Positions 22,833 to 35,195 are shown, counted from the first letter of the stretch. The stretch is 64,000 bases of DNA from Castanea sativa (GCF_040712315.1 NC_134013.1:85194001-85258000), one strand, 5' to 3'. The notes: a model not told the origin generated them from the sequence alone. Program-made: numbers and translations.

Positions 22833-23202
22833 GCTTTTTAATGAAATGTAGTAAATTTAAAGGGTAATCCTACGGAATTTTTAAAAAATCAATAATAGAT
22901 ATTTTTAATTTTGAATAATAGATTGGGGTCCTTTTTGATAAATGAATGATTTGAAATACATTGATAAACAATGTTTGGTTGTGTTTCTTTTGTTTACACA
23001 CAAACAACAAGTTTTTTTTTTTTTTTGAATGCTAATTGGAATGGAATTTTTGTTACATAAACACTCTATAATGGAATATTGCACATTTTTAAGTGAAATG
23101 TTTTCTTATGGTTTGTTGTGTGTATGATTGGTTTAGCCTTTTTATTACCTCCGTATTATTTAAAATTTTAAAAGAAAATGTATAAATTTTTTAAAAAGTT
23201 AT

Positions 23203-23203
<1 letters not shown>

Positions 23204-23242
<39 letters not shown>
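23204..23242. repeat. (GT)n microsatellite
   Basis: About 19 uninterrupted GT copies. Confidence 0.95.
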
Positions 23243-23246
<4 letters not shown>

Positions 23247-23580
23247 GAAAGCATTTATGAAAGAGATATCCAGCAATGTCCCTTTTTTTCGAATACATTG
23301 AGAACTATTTTGAATGGCACAAACAGTCTTGTGCTATTACCAAAACTAGTTGGACCAAGGAAGACAATAAGGAAGTTGTCTGGTTCAGTCACCCACCCCT
23401 AGATGACTCAAGGTTTAGATCCCCAATAGATCTACACCAACCCATTAGGTAGTCACCTATCCTTCTTAGAGATAGACCTGCATCCTAGTGTAGTACGTCC
23501 AGACCTTCGGCACCATTTGCAAAGTCTAGAAGAGATTTAGGTTTAGAACTCCAGGGAGTCAAGACCAGATCTCAGGTATG

Positions 23581-23581
<1 letters not shown>

Positions 23582-23630
<49 letters not shown>
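23582..23630. repeat. (AT)n microsatellite
   Basis: About 24 uninterrupted AT copies. Confidence 0.95.
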
Positions 23631-23634
<4 letters not shown>

Positions 23635-24365
23635 CAATGTACAATTTCAAAAGAAACTATAATTTTTCATAAACTTACTTTTAAAGCAAAATAAATCAAT
23701 AAAATTAAATCATATAAGGCAAACACTAAAAAGCAACAAACACACAGGAGATCCAACATGAAATCAGAGAATACTACTCTTTAGCATTTAGTGTAATATA
23801 TCAGAGATACAATTTAGGTTTGCCTAATATTATATAACGTATATGTTTTCTTTTCAAGTCTATCATTTTTTTTTTTAATGTGATGATATTGGTGGGACAT
23901 ATATATGATTATAAAGCTCTGTGTTCCTAGCTAGGACAAAGCACCTTAAGATTGGTTTTTATTTTGTTAAGTAAAGGATTGCCAATGGTTGCATTGTATA
24001 TGCAATGTATCCCACAAAAGACTGGTTAGCCCATATTTTCATCAAGGTGCTTCCTTTTGCCAAATTCTAGATGATCAAATTCAACCTAAACCTTATTTCA
24101 AATTATACTTAGTTATTGAGAAAAAAAAAAACAAACAAAAACAAACAAACAAACAAACAAATTGTGCGCGAATTATTGCAAGCGAATTGTATACATATTT
24201 GCATGTATTGAGAACATTTTGTGTAATTATATGTGTCATTCCTTAATACAGTTGGTATTTATGCCATTCTTTATAAAGTTGCTATAAATAGATAGTTCCA
24301 CACCCATCGTATGTGGGGATGATAGAGTGAAATTTTTTTTAGTCATTCTTTGCCTATTGATACTA
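23631..24365. other. Intergenic DNA
   Basis: AT-rich; includes an (ACAA)n-type run near 24130-24160. No gene was recognised. Confidence 0.35.
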
Positions 24366-24566
24366 AAGGTGTGTTTGGATACTGCTTATTTTGTTGAAAT
24401 TGAAAAATTATTGTTGAAAGTATTGTAGATAAAGGTAAAAATTAGTTGAAATAGTACAGTGGGGCTCATAAATAGTGCCAAAAAGTGCAGTGTGGCCTAT
24501 GAATAGTGGCAAAAATAAGCTGTATAGTGAAATAATTTTAATTTTTAATTCTAACCCAAACGCACA
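24366..24566. mobile_element. MITE, family 4
   Basis: GTGTGTTTGGATAC at the left and CCCAAACGCACAC at the right form the terminal inverted repeat of a ~200-bp element. The interior holds CAGTGGGGCTCATAAATAGT. TAA occurs close to both ends, suggestive of a Tourist-type insertion. Confidence 0.6.
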
Positions 24567-24865
24567 CTAAGAGTATAAGTTTTCTTATGCATAAGATCCC
24601 AAATACCTTTTTCATACAACATTTTAGAATGTTTAAGTAAATCGTCTTTATACCATGTATTAAAAGCCAAATATATTAACTTCAAATACTAATAATTTGG
24701 GATAGTTTTAACTGATTTTGGTTTCCCAAGTAACACCATTTGTAGGTACCTTACAGAATCAGAGGACATACCAAACCAATGTCACATAATCACATCTCGA
24801 AAAAAGAAAAAAAAAAAGAAAAAGAAAAAGAAAAGAAAACTTAAGCAATAACATAGATTTTAATA

Positions 24866-25221
24866 TTAGACAACCCTGCTTATGTTTCCAAGTAGTGCCA
24901 ATTTGATTTTGTTAACCTTGGTCACAACGTCCTTGATGTTTGGTCTTTCATCTAGTGATTCTTCAGAACATTTTATGCCTAATTCTAAGATAGATAAAAG
25001 AACAGTTTGCGTAAAATTTACATCTCTTCCATCTTCAATCCTGAGTAAACCATCATCCATGACTTCTATTCTATCTGGAAGTGATGCAATCCATTGCCTG
25101 ATAGCTAGTTCTCCAACAAACATTTCATTAGTGGGTTTTTTTCTTGTGATGATCTCCAACAATATTATTCCATAGCTATAAATGTCACCTTTGGTTGACA
25201 CTCTCCCTTTTGAGCCATACT
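24866..25221 (-). pseudogene. RLK-C exon 2 (C-terminal kinase lobe)
   Basis: Starts after an acceptor (GGCAG|AGTATGG) and reads EYGSKGRVSTKGDIYSYGII followed by LLEIITRKKPTNEMF to KLALLGNISRVV and a stop. It has the APE-to-subdomain-XI layout of the family and is open throughout. It still lines up with exon 1 across an intron of about 1.1 kb (25222-26362). Confidence 0.88.
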
Positions 25222-26362
25222 CTGCCAAGCTCACATTCGTCAAGATGTCGATAAGTTAGTGGTCCACATGCTTGCCAATAGGAGAGAGAATAAGTTTATA
25301 AAAATAGCCATTCACACATTCATGCAAGTTTTTTATTTTAAATCTTGTTTATTGTATCCATCCATTATCAATATATTGATGTAAATATGTAGATTTGATT
25401 TATTGAAAAAAAAATTACGATATGATCAAGATGTGTCCATTTGCTATTATCTTTATTCTAATAAAAATAAAATACATTTGATATTATGTTCTTAGGGTTT
25501 ACCTTTGTTATAGGAGAATATATGTATATATATTATTTTCTGCTTCAATTACACAAGATAAATTTGAACACATTTACATCTCCAAGGGAGGTGGTTTGGT
25601 GGTAGGAATCCAAATGATCCATCACACATGAGAGTTTTGGAATTGTGGGTTCGACTAGTGGCAAGTCTCATTTGTTTCTAGGTGGTTTCATGCTATAATA
25701 CAATACTGGGTTTAAGTGGTGTAAAAATAGCAATCATACTTGCAAGCTTTTTTATTTTTTTATTTTAATTTTTTAATTCTATAAAATATAATCACAACTT
25801 CGAGTACCTACCTATCCATTTGCATCTTCATTTCCAATAAATATAGGAATACAATATTTTTCACAATTTTTATTTTAAGTATTGACATCACCAGATCTAC
25901 CATGACCAATATATTCTTTAGTGTCAATGGCTATAAAGTTGGCTCTAATTAATATGTAGCGAAAGGCAAGCCGAACATTATCGTAGTTCTATTAACAAGT
26001 CCAATATTGAAACTCACACTAAATTATTTTATTGAACAAATTCATGTTTGATTAGTGAGCATGGCTCATATAACAAATGGCCTTAATACAAATTATTTAT
26101 TTGCTTTCTTAAAATAATAATTTTGTAGAATAAATTAACACCAGTAACCCTTAGATTAGAGAGACTAACAAGTAATTAATTAATTATCCATTGAACCACT
26201 CACACTATAATTTAAAGTGTATGTTCATATGTATCTAATGCAATTACAAAACTAAGCTATGAGCTACCAAACAAATTGTTAATATTTAAGATTGTATCTA
26301 TTAAAGCTATGTACAAAATTAGCATAGTAATTAAATATATAGACAAAGGTGAATTCATGTAC
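25222..26362 (-). other. RLK-C intron
   Basis: Bounded by CAG|GTAC (donor at 26362-26359) and GGCAG (acceptor). 25970-26110 resembles the introns of RLK-A (6020-6140) and RLK-D (39040-39180), for example AGTCCAATATTGAAA. It contains a SINE-like insertion at about 25585-25735. Confidence 0.7.
25585..25735 (+). mobile_element. SINE-like element in the RLK-C intron
   Basis: TGGTTTGGTGGTAGG resembles a pol III A-box and GGGTTCGACTAG at 25648 a B-box, about 55 bases apart. Ends were not fixed. Confidence 0.4.
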
Positions 26363-27243
26363 CTGGTGCGATGTAGCCAAGTGTACCGAGAGTTTTGGTT
26401 TGCGTTGTGTCCTTGTTTAGGGCTAAACTTTTTGCAATGCCAAAGCCACTAACATGTGCAACCATGTCCTCATCCAAAAGAATATTGGAAGGCTTCAAAT
26501 CACAATGCACCACAGATTCTGATTGACCATTGTGGAGATCTTTCATCGCTAAGGCAACATCAACCATGATGCTTACTCTTTGGACAAGATTCAAGCAGTT
26601 GTTATGAGAGTATAAGCACTTTTCAAGGCTACAATTTGACATGTATTGAAGCACCAAAGCTCTAAACTCAAGGTTGGAGCATGTACTAATGACTTTAACA
26701 AGATTCCTATGTCGGATTGCCCTTAACACCTTGCATTCAGCATCAAAACTTTTGAAAGCGCCCTCCACTGTAGGCAATGTGATAGGCAAACCTGGAATAT
26801 GCATGTTACATTATGGATGTCTTCTTCGCATTATGACCAGTGCTGCAAAGATTATAATTGATGCAATGATAGGAACAATGTATTTGAGCAAAACTCGTTT
26901 CACCCTTGATTCAAGAGAAGTTGGACTTGTACAAGGTGGAACTTCAAAAATTGGATTCCCACAAAGTGCTTCGTTACCTAAAAATGATTCTGCGGTGAAG
27001 TTTGCAAAAGGTCCGGTGGATGGAATCTCTCCCGATAGCTTATTGAAGGACAAATTCAAATACTTGAGATATGGAAGTGTCTCAAGAGATTTTAGACTAG
27101 CACCGGAGAGAATATTGTTTGAGAGACCTAGCTGATCCATTCCCCTCAATTGTCCAAAAGATTGTGAAATGTTTCCTTGGAATAAGTTCTTTGACATGTT
27201 TAGATAACTTAGGCTCTCAAAAGCACTAATGATACTGGGAATA
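26363..27243 (-). pseudogene. RLK-C exon 1, last LRRs, membrane helix and N-lobe remnant
   Basis: Reads IPSIISAFESLSYLNMSKNL, LRRs, ALCG cap, transmembrane segment (VLLKYIVPIIASIIIFAALV), RRRHP, then a TAA near 26812. The frame resumes with GAFKSFDAECKVLRAIRHRN. The segment from ISYQELCRGT to the catalytic Lys is deleted. HCDLKPSN is intact; HVSGFGIAK replaces HVGDFGIAK. Confidence 0.88.
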
Positions 27244-28808
27244 TGTAACACCCCGTAATTTTATTACTTATTTAATTCTTATACATAAATTAAAAAGGAG
27301 GCCCACAATTAGATGGATTCAATTGATTTGGGCCTAAGATATTAAAAATAATATGAAGCCCAAGTATGGTGGCATAAGTAAATATATGGGCTTTGATAAG
27401 CTTAAAAGGGGGGGGGGGGGGAACCCTAGCCTTTATCTGAGTTATACGTGTAAATATATATATATAGGAGACCCCTTCTCTTTTAGCGGCACCAATCAAT
27501 CTTCTTGTTTTTAGTCTTCTCTGCGGCTATGTGTGGGAGAATCAGGTCAGCCCTCCTCAGTACTTGGATTCTTTTATTTATGTGATACCTAGCAAGTGTC
27601 TATATAGCTTAAGGGCTATTGACATCTCACACACCTAGGATAGAGAATGTTTTTGTATGTTAGTCTATGTGCTGCACAGATTACAGGTGGTTAGGCGTGG
27701 ACTTAGGAAATTAGTTTGTCACCATGCTAATGAGAAAATGCTGCTTGGGGTTTACTATATGATTGCACTATCTATCTAAGTTCACAATCTGTCATTCATG
27801 CACTTGCAAATGTTCAAAAACTTGTCTAAATCCTAGTCTAGCGGCATCAAGGGAATACTAGGCAATTGGATTGATAAATTAAGGTATATATTAGGTTGAT
27901 CACATGTCCATCTTCCTGCCATATTAAAGTTTCATGCATAGCTAGGATTATATTAATGGAAAAAAGCTGCATTATGTTCTTAACTACCTACCTCTGCACC
28001 TAGTGACACTAATTATCATCTCTAAGCCACTGCTGTATGCAGCAACTTTATAAGCCCAAATATCTGATTATGTAGCAATATTTTGTAAGCCAAAATCTGA
28101 TTAGGTAGAGCCAAAAAGATATGATTATGCAGTAGTAATTGTAAGCCCAAAATCTGACATGGCTGAAGAGTATTTCAAGGAAACAAAACACCTATGTAGG
28201 CTTTAATGTTGATAGATTAAACTATTTAAATGTGAAAACATATTGTTAAGTGGGAAAATTTTGTATTGATGGACCTATTTTTGGTGTTGCTAGGTCCTAA
28301 TTTTACTGATTTATTGTGACTCAAGGGTGGTTGATTTCTTTTATTTTTGCAACTAAGAGGTAAGTGGTGTTTACTAATTTTGGGAGTTTTCTCAAACAGT
28401 GTTGATTATTAAACTATTTTATATCAAAGAAATATGTTGTTACTCTATATATATAAATGGATATTTTATAATTGCTTGATGTGCACATTAATTATTCGTT
28501 TTATGAAAAACTTGTGGGACAACCTAAATTTATTTAAATTTGTATGTGTGAATATATCCTTATATTTTTTGGAATTATGAATGGATTATTTTTGTGAGCA
28601 TCTTGAATATGTTTTGAAAACCTATGGCAAGTCGTGATTAAAATCTCAATATTGTATTAGTCCTTAGCAAGAGACAATCATATTGCGGCTAGTCCTTAGC
28701 AAGGGACGGTCCTAGAAAAGGGGACAATGTACATTTGATAGCTCCTTAGCAAGGGAGTATACTATTGAGGATCCAAAAAGAAAGCTCCTTAGCAAGGGAG
28801 TGAACTTT

Positions 28809-29087
28809 TAGGTTCCAAAAAAGTCATCCTTAAGACAGATGAAATGAATGTTCCAATCCCATAAAAGGGGACAACATAACCCTGTCAACGGGGCGTAAAC
28901 GTTGACCACGAGCAAAACTTAGGAAATTGTGTTTGTGATAGTATTTTGTTTTAGGTTCCAAAGGAGTCATCCTTAAGAAAGATGAAAATGAGGTTCCAAT
29001 CCCATAAAAGGGGACAGCACAACCCTGTCAACGGGGCGTAAACATTGACCACGAGCAAAGCCTAGGAAATTGTGTTTGTGATGGTAT
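28809..29087. repeat. Tandem duplication within the 2.3-kb LTR
   Basis: Two units of about 140 bp share AGTCATCCTTAAGA, AATCCCATAAAAGGGGACA, CCCTGTCAACGGGGCGTAAA and GGAAATTGTGTTTGTGAT. Confidence 0.8.
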
Positions 29088-29088
29088 T

Positions 29089-29105
<17 letters not shown>

Positions 29106-29131
<26 letters not shown>
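29106..29131. repeat. (AC)n microsatellite after (TA)n
   Basis: (TA)n at about 29090-29105 passes into about 13 AC copies. Confidence 0.9.
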
Positions 29132-29582
29132 TATGATGGCTCACAATATAAAGATTATTATTATTTTTTATATGAAATATTTGATGATATAATATTGGTG
29201 AGGTACAAGTTATGAATTTGTTATAAGAATTTTTTTTTTTTTTGAAAGGTTGTTCCCACGCCCCCAATGTTAGTGAATTCCACTTATTGAGTTATCTCAC
29301 CCCCCTTTATTTCCCCTTACAGATATATTATAGGGATTATTGGAGTAGAGATTCCTGGAAGTCAACAGTTACGAATTATTTTGTGGGACTGAAGATTTTT
29401 TTATTATTTTTATGGTATTAAACATTGTACTAGAGAATTATTTTGAGGATGTTTTATTTTTGGTGGATTAGAGCTCTAAAATTTGTGGTGAGATTTTAGG
29501 TTACTGGTTTATTTTATTTAATGTTTTTATGAATTTTTCAGATTAAATAGACTTTTATTGCTTATGATTTCGGGGCGTTACA

Positions 29583-30936
29583 AAATAATTCCAGTAATTT
29601 AGTTATAGGATAAGTCCATGACTATAATAGTGCACAATTTTGTCATGCTCGGAGACAAACTTCTGCTAAGGAAATTCGATGATAAATCCAAAAATAATAG
29701 GTTTTGAAGACTCCACAAATTCAATGGGATTGATGATGTCAATGCCTTATAGCTCATGTTGAATTTTTGCAAAACACAAAGGTTTCCAATGCAATTCGGG
29801 ATGGATCTTGAGAGGCTGTTAATGGAGAGCGACAATTCTCCCGAGTTCTTTAATTGACAAAGTTGTTATGAAATGGATCCTTCAATCAAGTTCTCCTCAA
29901 GAAACAAACTTTGCAAATTCTCCAATCCCCTGAATGTGGACGGTATGTTTCCAGTCAAACTGTTACCTGACAAATTGAGTGAGTACAAGTTTTTCAAGGA
30001 AGCAATTCCCATTGGAATTTGACCCTTTATTTGGTTTTCACTTGCATCAAAGACTTCAAGGGAAAGTGAAAAATTTCCAATGGCATCCGAAATTGTAATA
30101 TTCAAACGATTGAAGGATAAATATAGCTCCTCCAAAAATCTGCAATTAGTTAAAGATAAAAGGAAACTATGCTCTTGATGTCCAGGCTCCGCTGTTAGCT
30201 GATTTCTAGCTAGACCAAGCCATTTTAGATTTTTTAAGTTCCCAAGATTTCTGGGTATATATCCAGAGAAAAAGTTCCCATTAAAATTTACCACGAAGAG
30301 GCTGGAAATATTTGAAAGATATGATGGGATATGACCACTAATTTTGTTCGCATCAAGTTCTAGAATTTCAAGATTAGGGCAAGAGATCCAAGTATCTAAT
30401 GGAAGATTTCCAAACAAGGAATTTCCAGCCAAGCTGAGTATTTGTAGAGAGGTAATGTTGAAAATATTTTGAGGTATTGTCCCAGTGAGATCATTCAACT
30501 GAAATCCCAAAATTTTCAGATTTTGGAGATGCCATAAATCACTTGGAATGCCACCTTTCACGTTGTTGTCTTCGATGCCAAACTCTTGTCACATCGACAA
30601 GTTGCTTATGATAGGAGGTATATTTCCAATTAAGTTGTTAGTTCCAAGAGCTAGAAATTCAATCTTTTCTAAACTCCCAAAACCTCTTGGAATACTTCCA
30701 TCAAACTTATTGGATGACAGAGATAATTCAAAAAGCTCTGTACAGTTATTAAACTGTGAGGTGAGCTTACCGCTGAATTCATTTCTGGAAATATACAATC
30801 CTTGAAGATTAGGACACTGGTTGCAAAGATTCATTGGAAGGGTTCCTAAGAAGTGATTGTGTGAAAGAGTAAGAACAGTTAGAAAAGAGAAGTTAAAGAC
30901 GACAAGAGGAAATGGACCAATAAGGCTATTTAATTC
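29583..30936 (-). pseudogene. RLK-C exon 1, central LRR array
   Basis: From LNSLIGPFPLVVFNFSFLTV down to MDLSYN-ITG, about fifteen LRRs, collinear with RLK-A residues ~235-690. In-frame stops fall after NLSM (near 30590), after EGSIS (near 29868) and after LSYN (near 29597). Each is a single-base change relative to RLK-A codons. Confidence 0.88.
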
Positions 30937-31105
30937 TGTTAACATGTATAGTGTTGTGAGCTATAGGCCCAACTAGATTACTTGTATAGCACACATTCTT
31001 GTACTACACTTTTACTTGTACAGCACTCCTATGCCTCATATATAAAGGCACACATATATCTTCTTTAGTTGAGAAATATAATACAATTATTCAGTATTTC
31101 TAACA
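30937..31105 (+). repeat. 5' LTR of the copia element
   Basis: 169 bp with TATATAAAGG near 31036 as promoter TATA and TG...CA ends. Confidence 0.92.
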
Positions 31106-31118
31106 TGGTATCAGAGCC
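31106..31118 (+). promoter_or_regulatory. Copia primer binding site
   Basis: TGGTATCAGAGCC, complementary to the 3' end of plant initiator tRNA-Met, directly abutting the LTR. Confidence 0.92.
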
Positions 31119-31899
31119 ATTGCTCTAACTTTCTTGTGTCTTGCAGTCTTGTCTTTGTTGGTATTTTCCGCAACCTCGACTTCTTTGATCAGTAAACCTT
31201 CTCCGTGCCCTCTCTTGACTACTCCACCGCCGTCAGAGGTGTCGAAGGTTGAATCCTCACCGTCAGAAGCTCGATCACCACCACCAAGATCACTGCCTCC
31301 ATCAAATCTTCCACATAGGACCTCCGATTATGACATAAGACATATCATCATGTAGCTTTTCAATCACTCTACATAACATTGTCGGAAACATCCTCATCTG
31401 ACCATCGACACACCGCCATGTGTCGGTCAAAGTTTCGATGAAATCTTCCACGCGCTTCACACACCACTAGGGTTGCTTCGATCTAGTTACCGCCGCCACC
31501 ATCAAATCTAGTTCACACCCCACTAGGGTTGCTTCATCTTTCTTCGATCTACATTTTCGGAAAAGAATCAGCTTCATCGAATATCTCACGCGCCCTATGC
31601 GCCGCCAGTATAGACTGCACTGTTTTCACGCGCTTCACGCCTGTTCTGCTGCCTCACGCGCCACACGCGCCAAACATCTCTACCATGTCAGCCCTAGCTG
31701 ACGTCAGTGTCTTGTCATCTGCTGATGTCATCTGTTGACCGTTGACCAGATTGTGTTGGCTGTTGACCTTCAGGGCTAACTTTGACAAGAGTTGATCGTT
31801 GACTTTTTGCCAGAGTTGACTTTTTGCAGTCCAGGCACTCCTTACCTAGTTTTTTGCGTAGATTTCATTTTTGTAGTCCATTTTGTATATTTTGCTTCT

Positions 31900-32080
31900 A
31901 AATGAAAAATAAGGATAGGTCTTCTTCTTGTTGCAATAATCGTCGCCAACAATCCAGAAAATGTTTTTGCAATTTTTGTAAATATTTTTGCCACAATATT
32001 GAGACTTGCTATCATTGCAACAAATCAATTGTTTCAATTTCTGCTGCTGCTACTATTGCTAACACTAAGAATGTCTAACC
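31900..32080 (+). pseudogene. Copia gag remnant with CCHC zinc knuckle
   Basis: 31968-32009 encodes CNFCKYFCHNIETC, a C-x2-C-x4-H-x4-C nucleic-acid-binding knuckle, preceded by a basic patch and followed by CYHC. The usual capsid domain upstream is missing; 31119-31900 is non-coding DNA with GTTGACC repeats. Confidence 0.7.
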
Positions 32081-32081
32081 A

Positions 32082-32953
32082 ATGGCTCCCGTCTCTGCAC
32101 AGTCTAAGTCTTCAGGACGCACTTTCACCATGTCCATAGATGACCTTAAAAACATTATTGCCAATATCATTCATATGGTTGGTAATGCATCTTATTTCTC
32201 TTCTCTCTCAGCTTTATCTAGTATGTCTCCTTCCTCTTGGCTTATGGATTCTGCTTGTTTCAATCAAATGACACCTCACTCGTCCATATTTTTTGAACTT
32301 AAACCTGCACCACACCCTCATAATATTCGCACAGCAAATGGTTCCACAATGTTTGGTCATAATATAGGTTCTATTTCAACCTCCAACCTCTCAGTTCCTA
32401 GGGTCTTTAATATTCTTGACCTTTCTTACAATTTGTTTTCTATGGGCCAATTAGCTGAGTTAGGTTATCGCATTATATTTGATTATTCTGGGTGTATTGT
32501 GCAGGATCCAAGGACGGGATAGGAGCTTGGGACTGGTCCTAGAGTTAGGCGTATGTTTCCCGTGACAACCTTTGTCTTCCGCTTGTTGCTCTTGTTTCTG
32601 TTGCAGCAACTGCTGTAGTTTCTTCTATTCCTTCCTTTGCACTTTGGCATGCTCAACTTGGTCACGCATATTCTTCTCAGGTACAACAATTAGCTTCTAG
32701 AATTCTGTTAGGTTCAGTGTCTACAAAAAATTTTAATTGTATTTCATGTCAGTTAGGAAAACAGCCAGCTTTGCTTTTCAATACTAGTAAATCAATACCC
32801 ACTAATATCTTTGACCTTATTCATTCTGATATTTGGGGGCCTTCTTCTGTCTCTAGTATTGGTGGATCTCCCGCAATGTTGTCTTTTGGGAACATCGTCT
32901 CTTTGTCGAGCTCTCCCATTTCCGTACTTCTCTATCTTCCTCCTCTGTCTTAA
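32082..32953 (+). pseudogene. Copia protease and truncated integrase
   Basis: WLMDSACFNQMT marks the aspartic protease (family LDSGAS-HMT; here D-S-A). After a frame shift near 32520 come the pre-integrase elements LWHAQLGHA and CISCQLGKQ, then DLIHSDIWGPSS, the start of the integrase core. The core then jumps to the family's VVFWEH block in another frame, so most of the DDE domain is deleted. Confidence 0.75.
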
Positions 32954-32984
32954 ATCTATTTCCAGATGAGGCACATATTCCTTC

Positions 32985-33068
32985 TGTAGTTGCTCCTGAC
33001 CCTCTTGTAGCTGCTCCTGATCCTCTTGTAGCTGCTCCTGATCCTCTTGTAGCTGCTCTTGATTCTCT
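32985..33068 (+). repeat. 21-bp tandem repeat in the copia linker
   Basis: About four copies encoding APDPLVA in the integrase-RT linker. Confidence 0.85.
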
Positions 33069-33360
33069 TGTAGACTTCTCTGTCCAACCACCAGATATCC
33101 TCCATCCCTTTGCTAGTTCCCCCTTTAATGAACAGGTGGAAGATGAACAGGTCGAAAACGAGCTATCCAACCTTGAGCTTGGGTCCCCTGCTCCGGCTCT
33201 GCCTAAAGATCTTGCACAAGACATTCCACGTTGTCACTCAACTCGGGTAAGATCCATTCCTACACATTTACTTGATTATCATTGTTATACTGCCCTTGCT
33301 ACACTGCACAAGCCTCACACCTATCATGAGGCTTCCACTGACCCTTTATGGTAGATTGCA

Positions 33361-34748
33361 ATGAAAGAGAAACTTGATGCATTATCTAAAAACCATACTT
33401 GGGACTTGGTCACTCTCCCCCCTGGGAAATTTATGGTTGGTTGTAAATGGATCTACAAGATTAAGACTCGCTCTGATGGGTCCATTACGCGCTACAAAGC
33501 TCATCTTGTTGCCAAAGGTTTTACACAAGAGTATGGGATTGATTATGAAGAGACCTTTGCTCCAGTTGCTCGTATCTCATCTGTTCGTGCCCTCTTAGCT
33601 GTTGCCGCTGCCAATAAATGGGACCTTTTCCAGATGGATGTCAAAAATGCATTCCTTAATGGGGATTTAGGTGAAGAAGTTTATATGCAACCTCCTCCTA
33701 GTCTCTCTATTGAATCAAACAAGGTTTGTCACCTTCGACGTGCCCTTTATAGCCTTAAACAAGCTCCATGAGCTTGGTTTGCCAAATTCAGTTTTAACAT
33801 CTCTCACTTGGGTTACATGGCCAGTCATTATGATTCTGTCTTATTTCTTCGTTGCACTGACAAAGGCACTATTTTACTTCTCTTGTATGTGGATACTATG
33901 ATCATAACTAGTGATGACCTTAGTAGCATTCAATAACTCAAATATTTTCTCAGTCAGTAGTTTGAGATGAAAGATCTTGGACATCTCAGCTACTTCTTGG
34001 GTCTTGAAATCACTTATTCTACAGATGGACTTTACATTACTCAAGCCAAATATGCCTTTGAACTCTTGTCTCAAGTTGGACTCACTGATAGTAAGACTAT
34101 TGACACTTCAGTTGAGCTTAATGCGCATCTGACTCTCTCAAGGGGGAAACCATTGTCTAATCCCTCTCTTTACAGTCGCTTAGTTGGCAGCCTAGTTTAT
34201 ATCACTGTTACTCGTCTAGACATTTCTTATGTTGTTCACCAGGTGAGCCAGTATCTGTCTGCTCCACGATCGACTCACTATGCTGCTGTTCTGCACATTC
34301 TTTGGTACCATATAACACTCTCTCCTAGGGTCTTTTCTACTCTGCTCAGTCACCTCTTATTCTCTGTGCATTTTTTTATGCTGATTGGGCAGGAGATCCC
34401 ACTGATCGCAGGTCCACCACTAGTTATTACTTTCTTCTTGGTTCTTCTTTGATTTCTTGGCAAAGTAAGAAACAAACTCATATGGCCCGCTCCAATACTG
34501 AAGCAGAATATCGTACCCTTGCTGATACCATATCTGAGCTCCTTTGGCTACGGTGGCTTCTCAAAGACTTAGGTGTGTCTACATCCTCTGCTACTCCTCT
34601 TTATTGTGACAAAAAGAGTGTCATTCATATTGCTCACAATGATGTCTTCCATGAACAAACTAAACACATTGAGATCGATTGTCATTTTATCCATTATCAT
34701 CTTGTTCATGGTGCTCTCAAGCTAATCTTAGTCTCCTCTATAGATTAA
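33361..34748 (+). pseudogene. Copia reverse transcriptase and RNase H, inactivated
   Basis: The copia RT domain is recognisable from GCKWIYKIK and RYKAHLVAKGF through MDVKNAFLNGDL, then CHLRRALYSLKQAP. Stops follow QAP (TGA, 33769-33771), SIQ (TAA) and LSQ (TAG). The catalytic YVDD motif reads YVDT at 33886-33897, losing a metal-binding Asp. After a frameshift near 34300 the RNase H part follows (DWAGD, SWQSKKQ, SNTEAEYR, HIEIDCHFI). It cannot encode an active enzyme. Confidence 0.88.
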
Positions 34749-34848
34749 CTTGCAAATATCTTCACCAAGTCACATCTTAACGGACACCTTCATACTTTGG
34801 TTGACAATCTCAAGTTGGTCTCACATCCACCTTAAGTTTGAGGGGGGC

Positions 34849-35017
34849 TGTTAACATGTATAGTGTTGTGGGCTTTAGGCCCAACTAGATTACTTGTATA
34901 ACACACATTCTTGTAATACACTTTTACTTGTACTGCACTCCTATGCCTCATATATAAAGGCACACATGTATATTCTTTAGTTGAGAAATACAATACAATT
35001 ATTCAGTATTTCTAACA
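34849..35017 (+). repeat. 3' LTR of the copia element
   Basis: 169 bp, preceded by the polypurine tract GAGGGGGGC at about 34840-34848. Confidence 0.92.
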
Positions 35018-35195
35018 ACGACATATTGCTAAGGGACAATGGAACTGTACCACTTAGACTGTTTCTTGCGAGATATAAATCTCGAAGTTTGGGTAACATG
35101 CCCAATTCTTTAGGTATGCCACCTCTAAAATTGTTGTAACGAAGATATAAATATTCAAGCTTTCGGCAATTATGTATAGTTGGAGGGATACTACC
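35018..35195 (-). pseudogene. RLK-C exon 1, LRRs 3-5
   Basis: Reads SIPPTIHNCRKLEYLYLRYN then GGIPKELGMLPKLRDLYLAR-like repeats, between the solo LTR and the copia element. No internal stop was noticed. Confidence 0.8.

Larger units (their letters stand above)
27244..29582 (-). mobile_element. Probable 2.3-kb solo LTR inside RLK-C
   Basis: Ends TGTAACACCCCG and CGGGGCGTTACA, with TG...CA tips in an extended inverted repeat. Flanks GAATA and AAATA match at 4 of 5 bases, and the paralogues read continuously across the site (GGAATATTTCCAG). There is no retrotransposon protein inside, so it is a solo LTR rather than a full element. The interior has a TATA-like run (27455-27465), CTCCTTAGCAAGGGAG-type short inverted repeats near 28650-28800, a ~140-bp tandem duplication (about 28809-28949 and 28952-29087) and an (AC)n tract. 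A gypsy origin is likely from the TGTAACACCCC start; strand is unassigned in practice. Confidence 0.6.
30937..35017 (+). mobile_element. Ty1-copia retrotransposon, full-length but defective
   Basis: Two 169-bp LTRs (30937-31105, 34849-35017) with TGTTAACA...TCTAACA ends and about nine differences by eye. Primer binding site TGGTATCAGAGCC follows the left LTR (initiator tRNA-Met, the usual copia primer), and a G-rich polypurine tract precedes the right LTR. Internal order is gag knuckle, protease, integrase, reverse transcriptase, RNase H, as in Ty1-copia. Most of gag and the integrase core are deleted, and stops occur in RT. The flanks AATTC and ACGAC do not match, so there is no target duplication; about 25 bases of the host LRR sequence also seem lost. 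Confidence 0.93.

Noticed and set aside
30937..35017. Target-site duplication for the copia element
   Set aside because: The flanks AATTC and ACGAC differ; some host sequence seems deleted, so no duplication is claimed.
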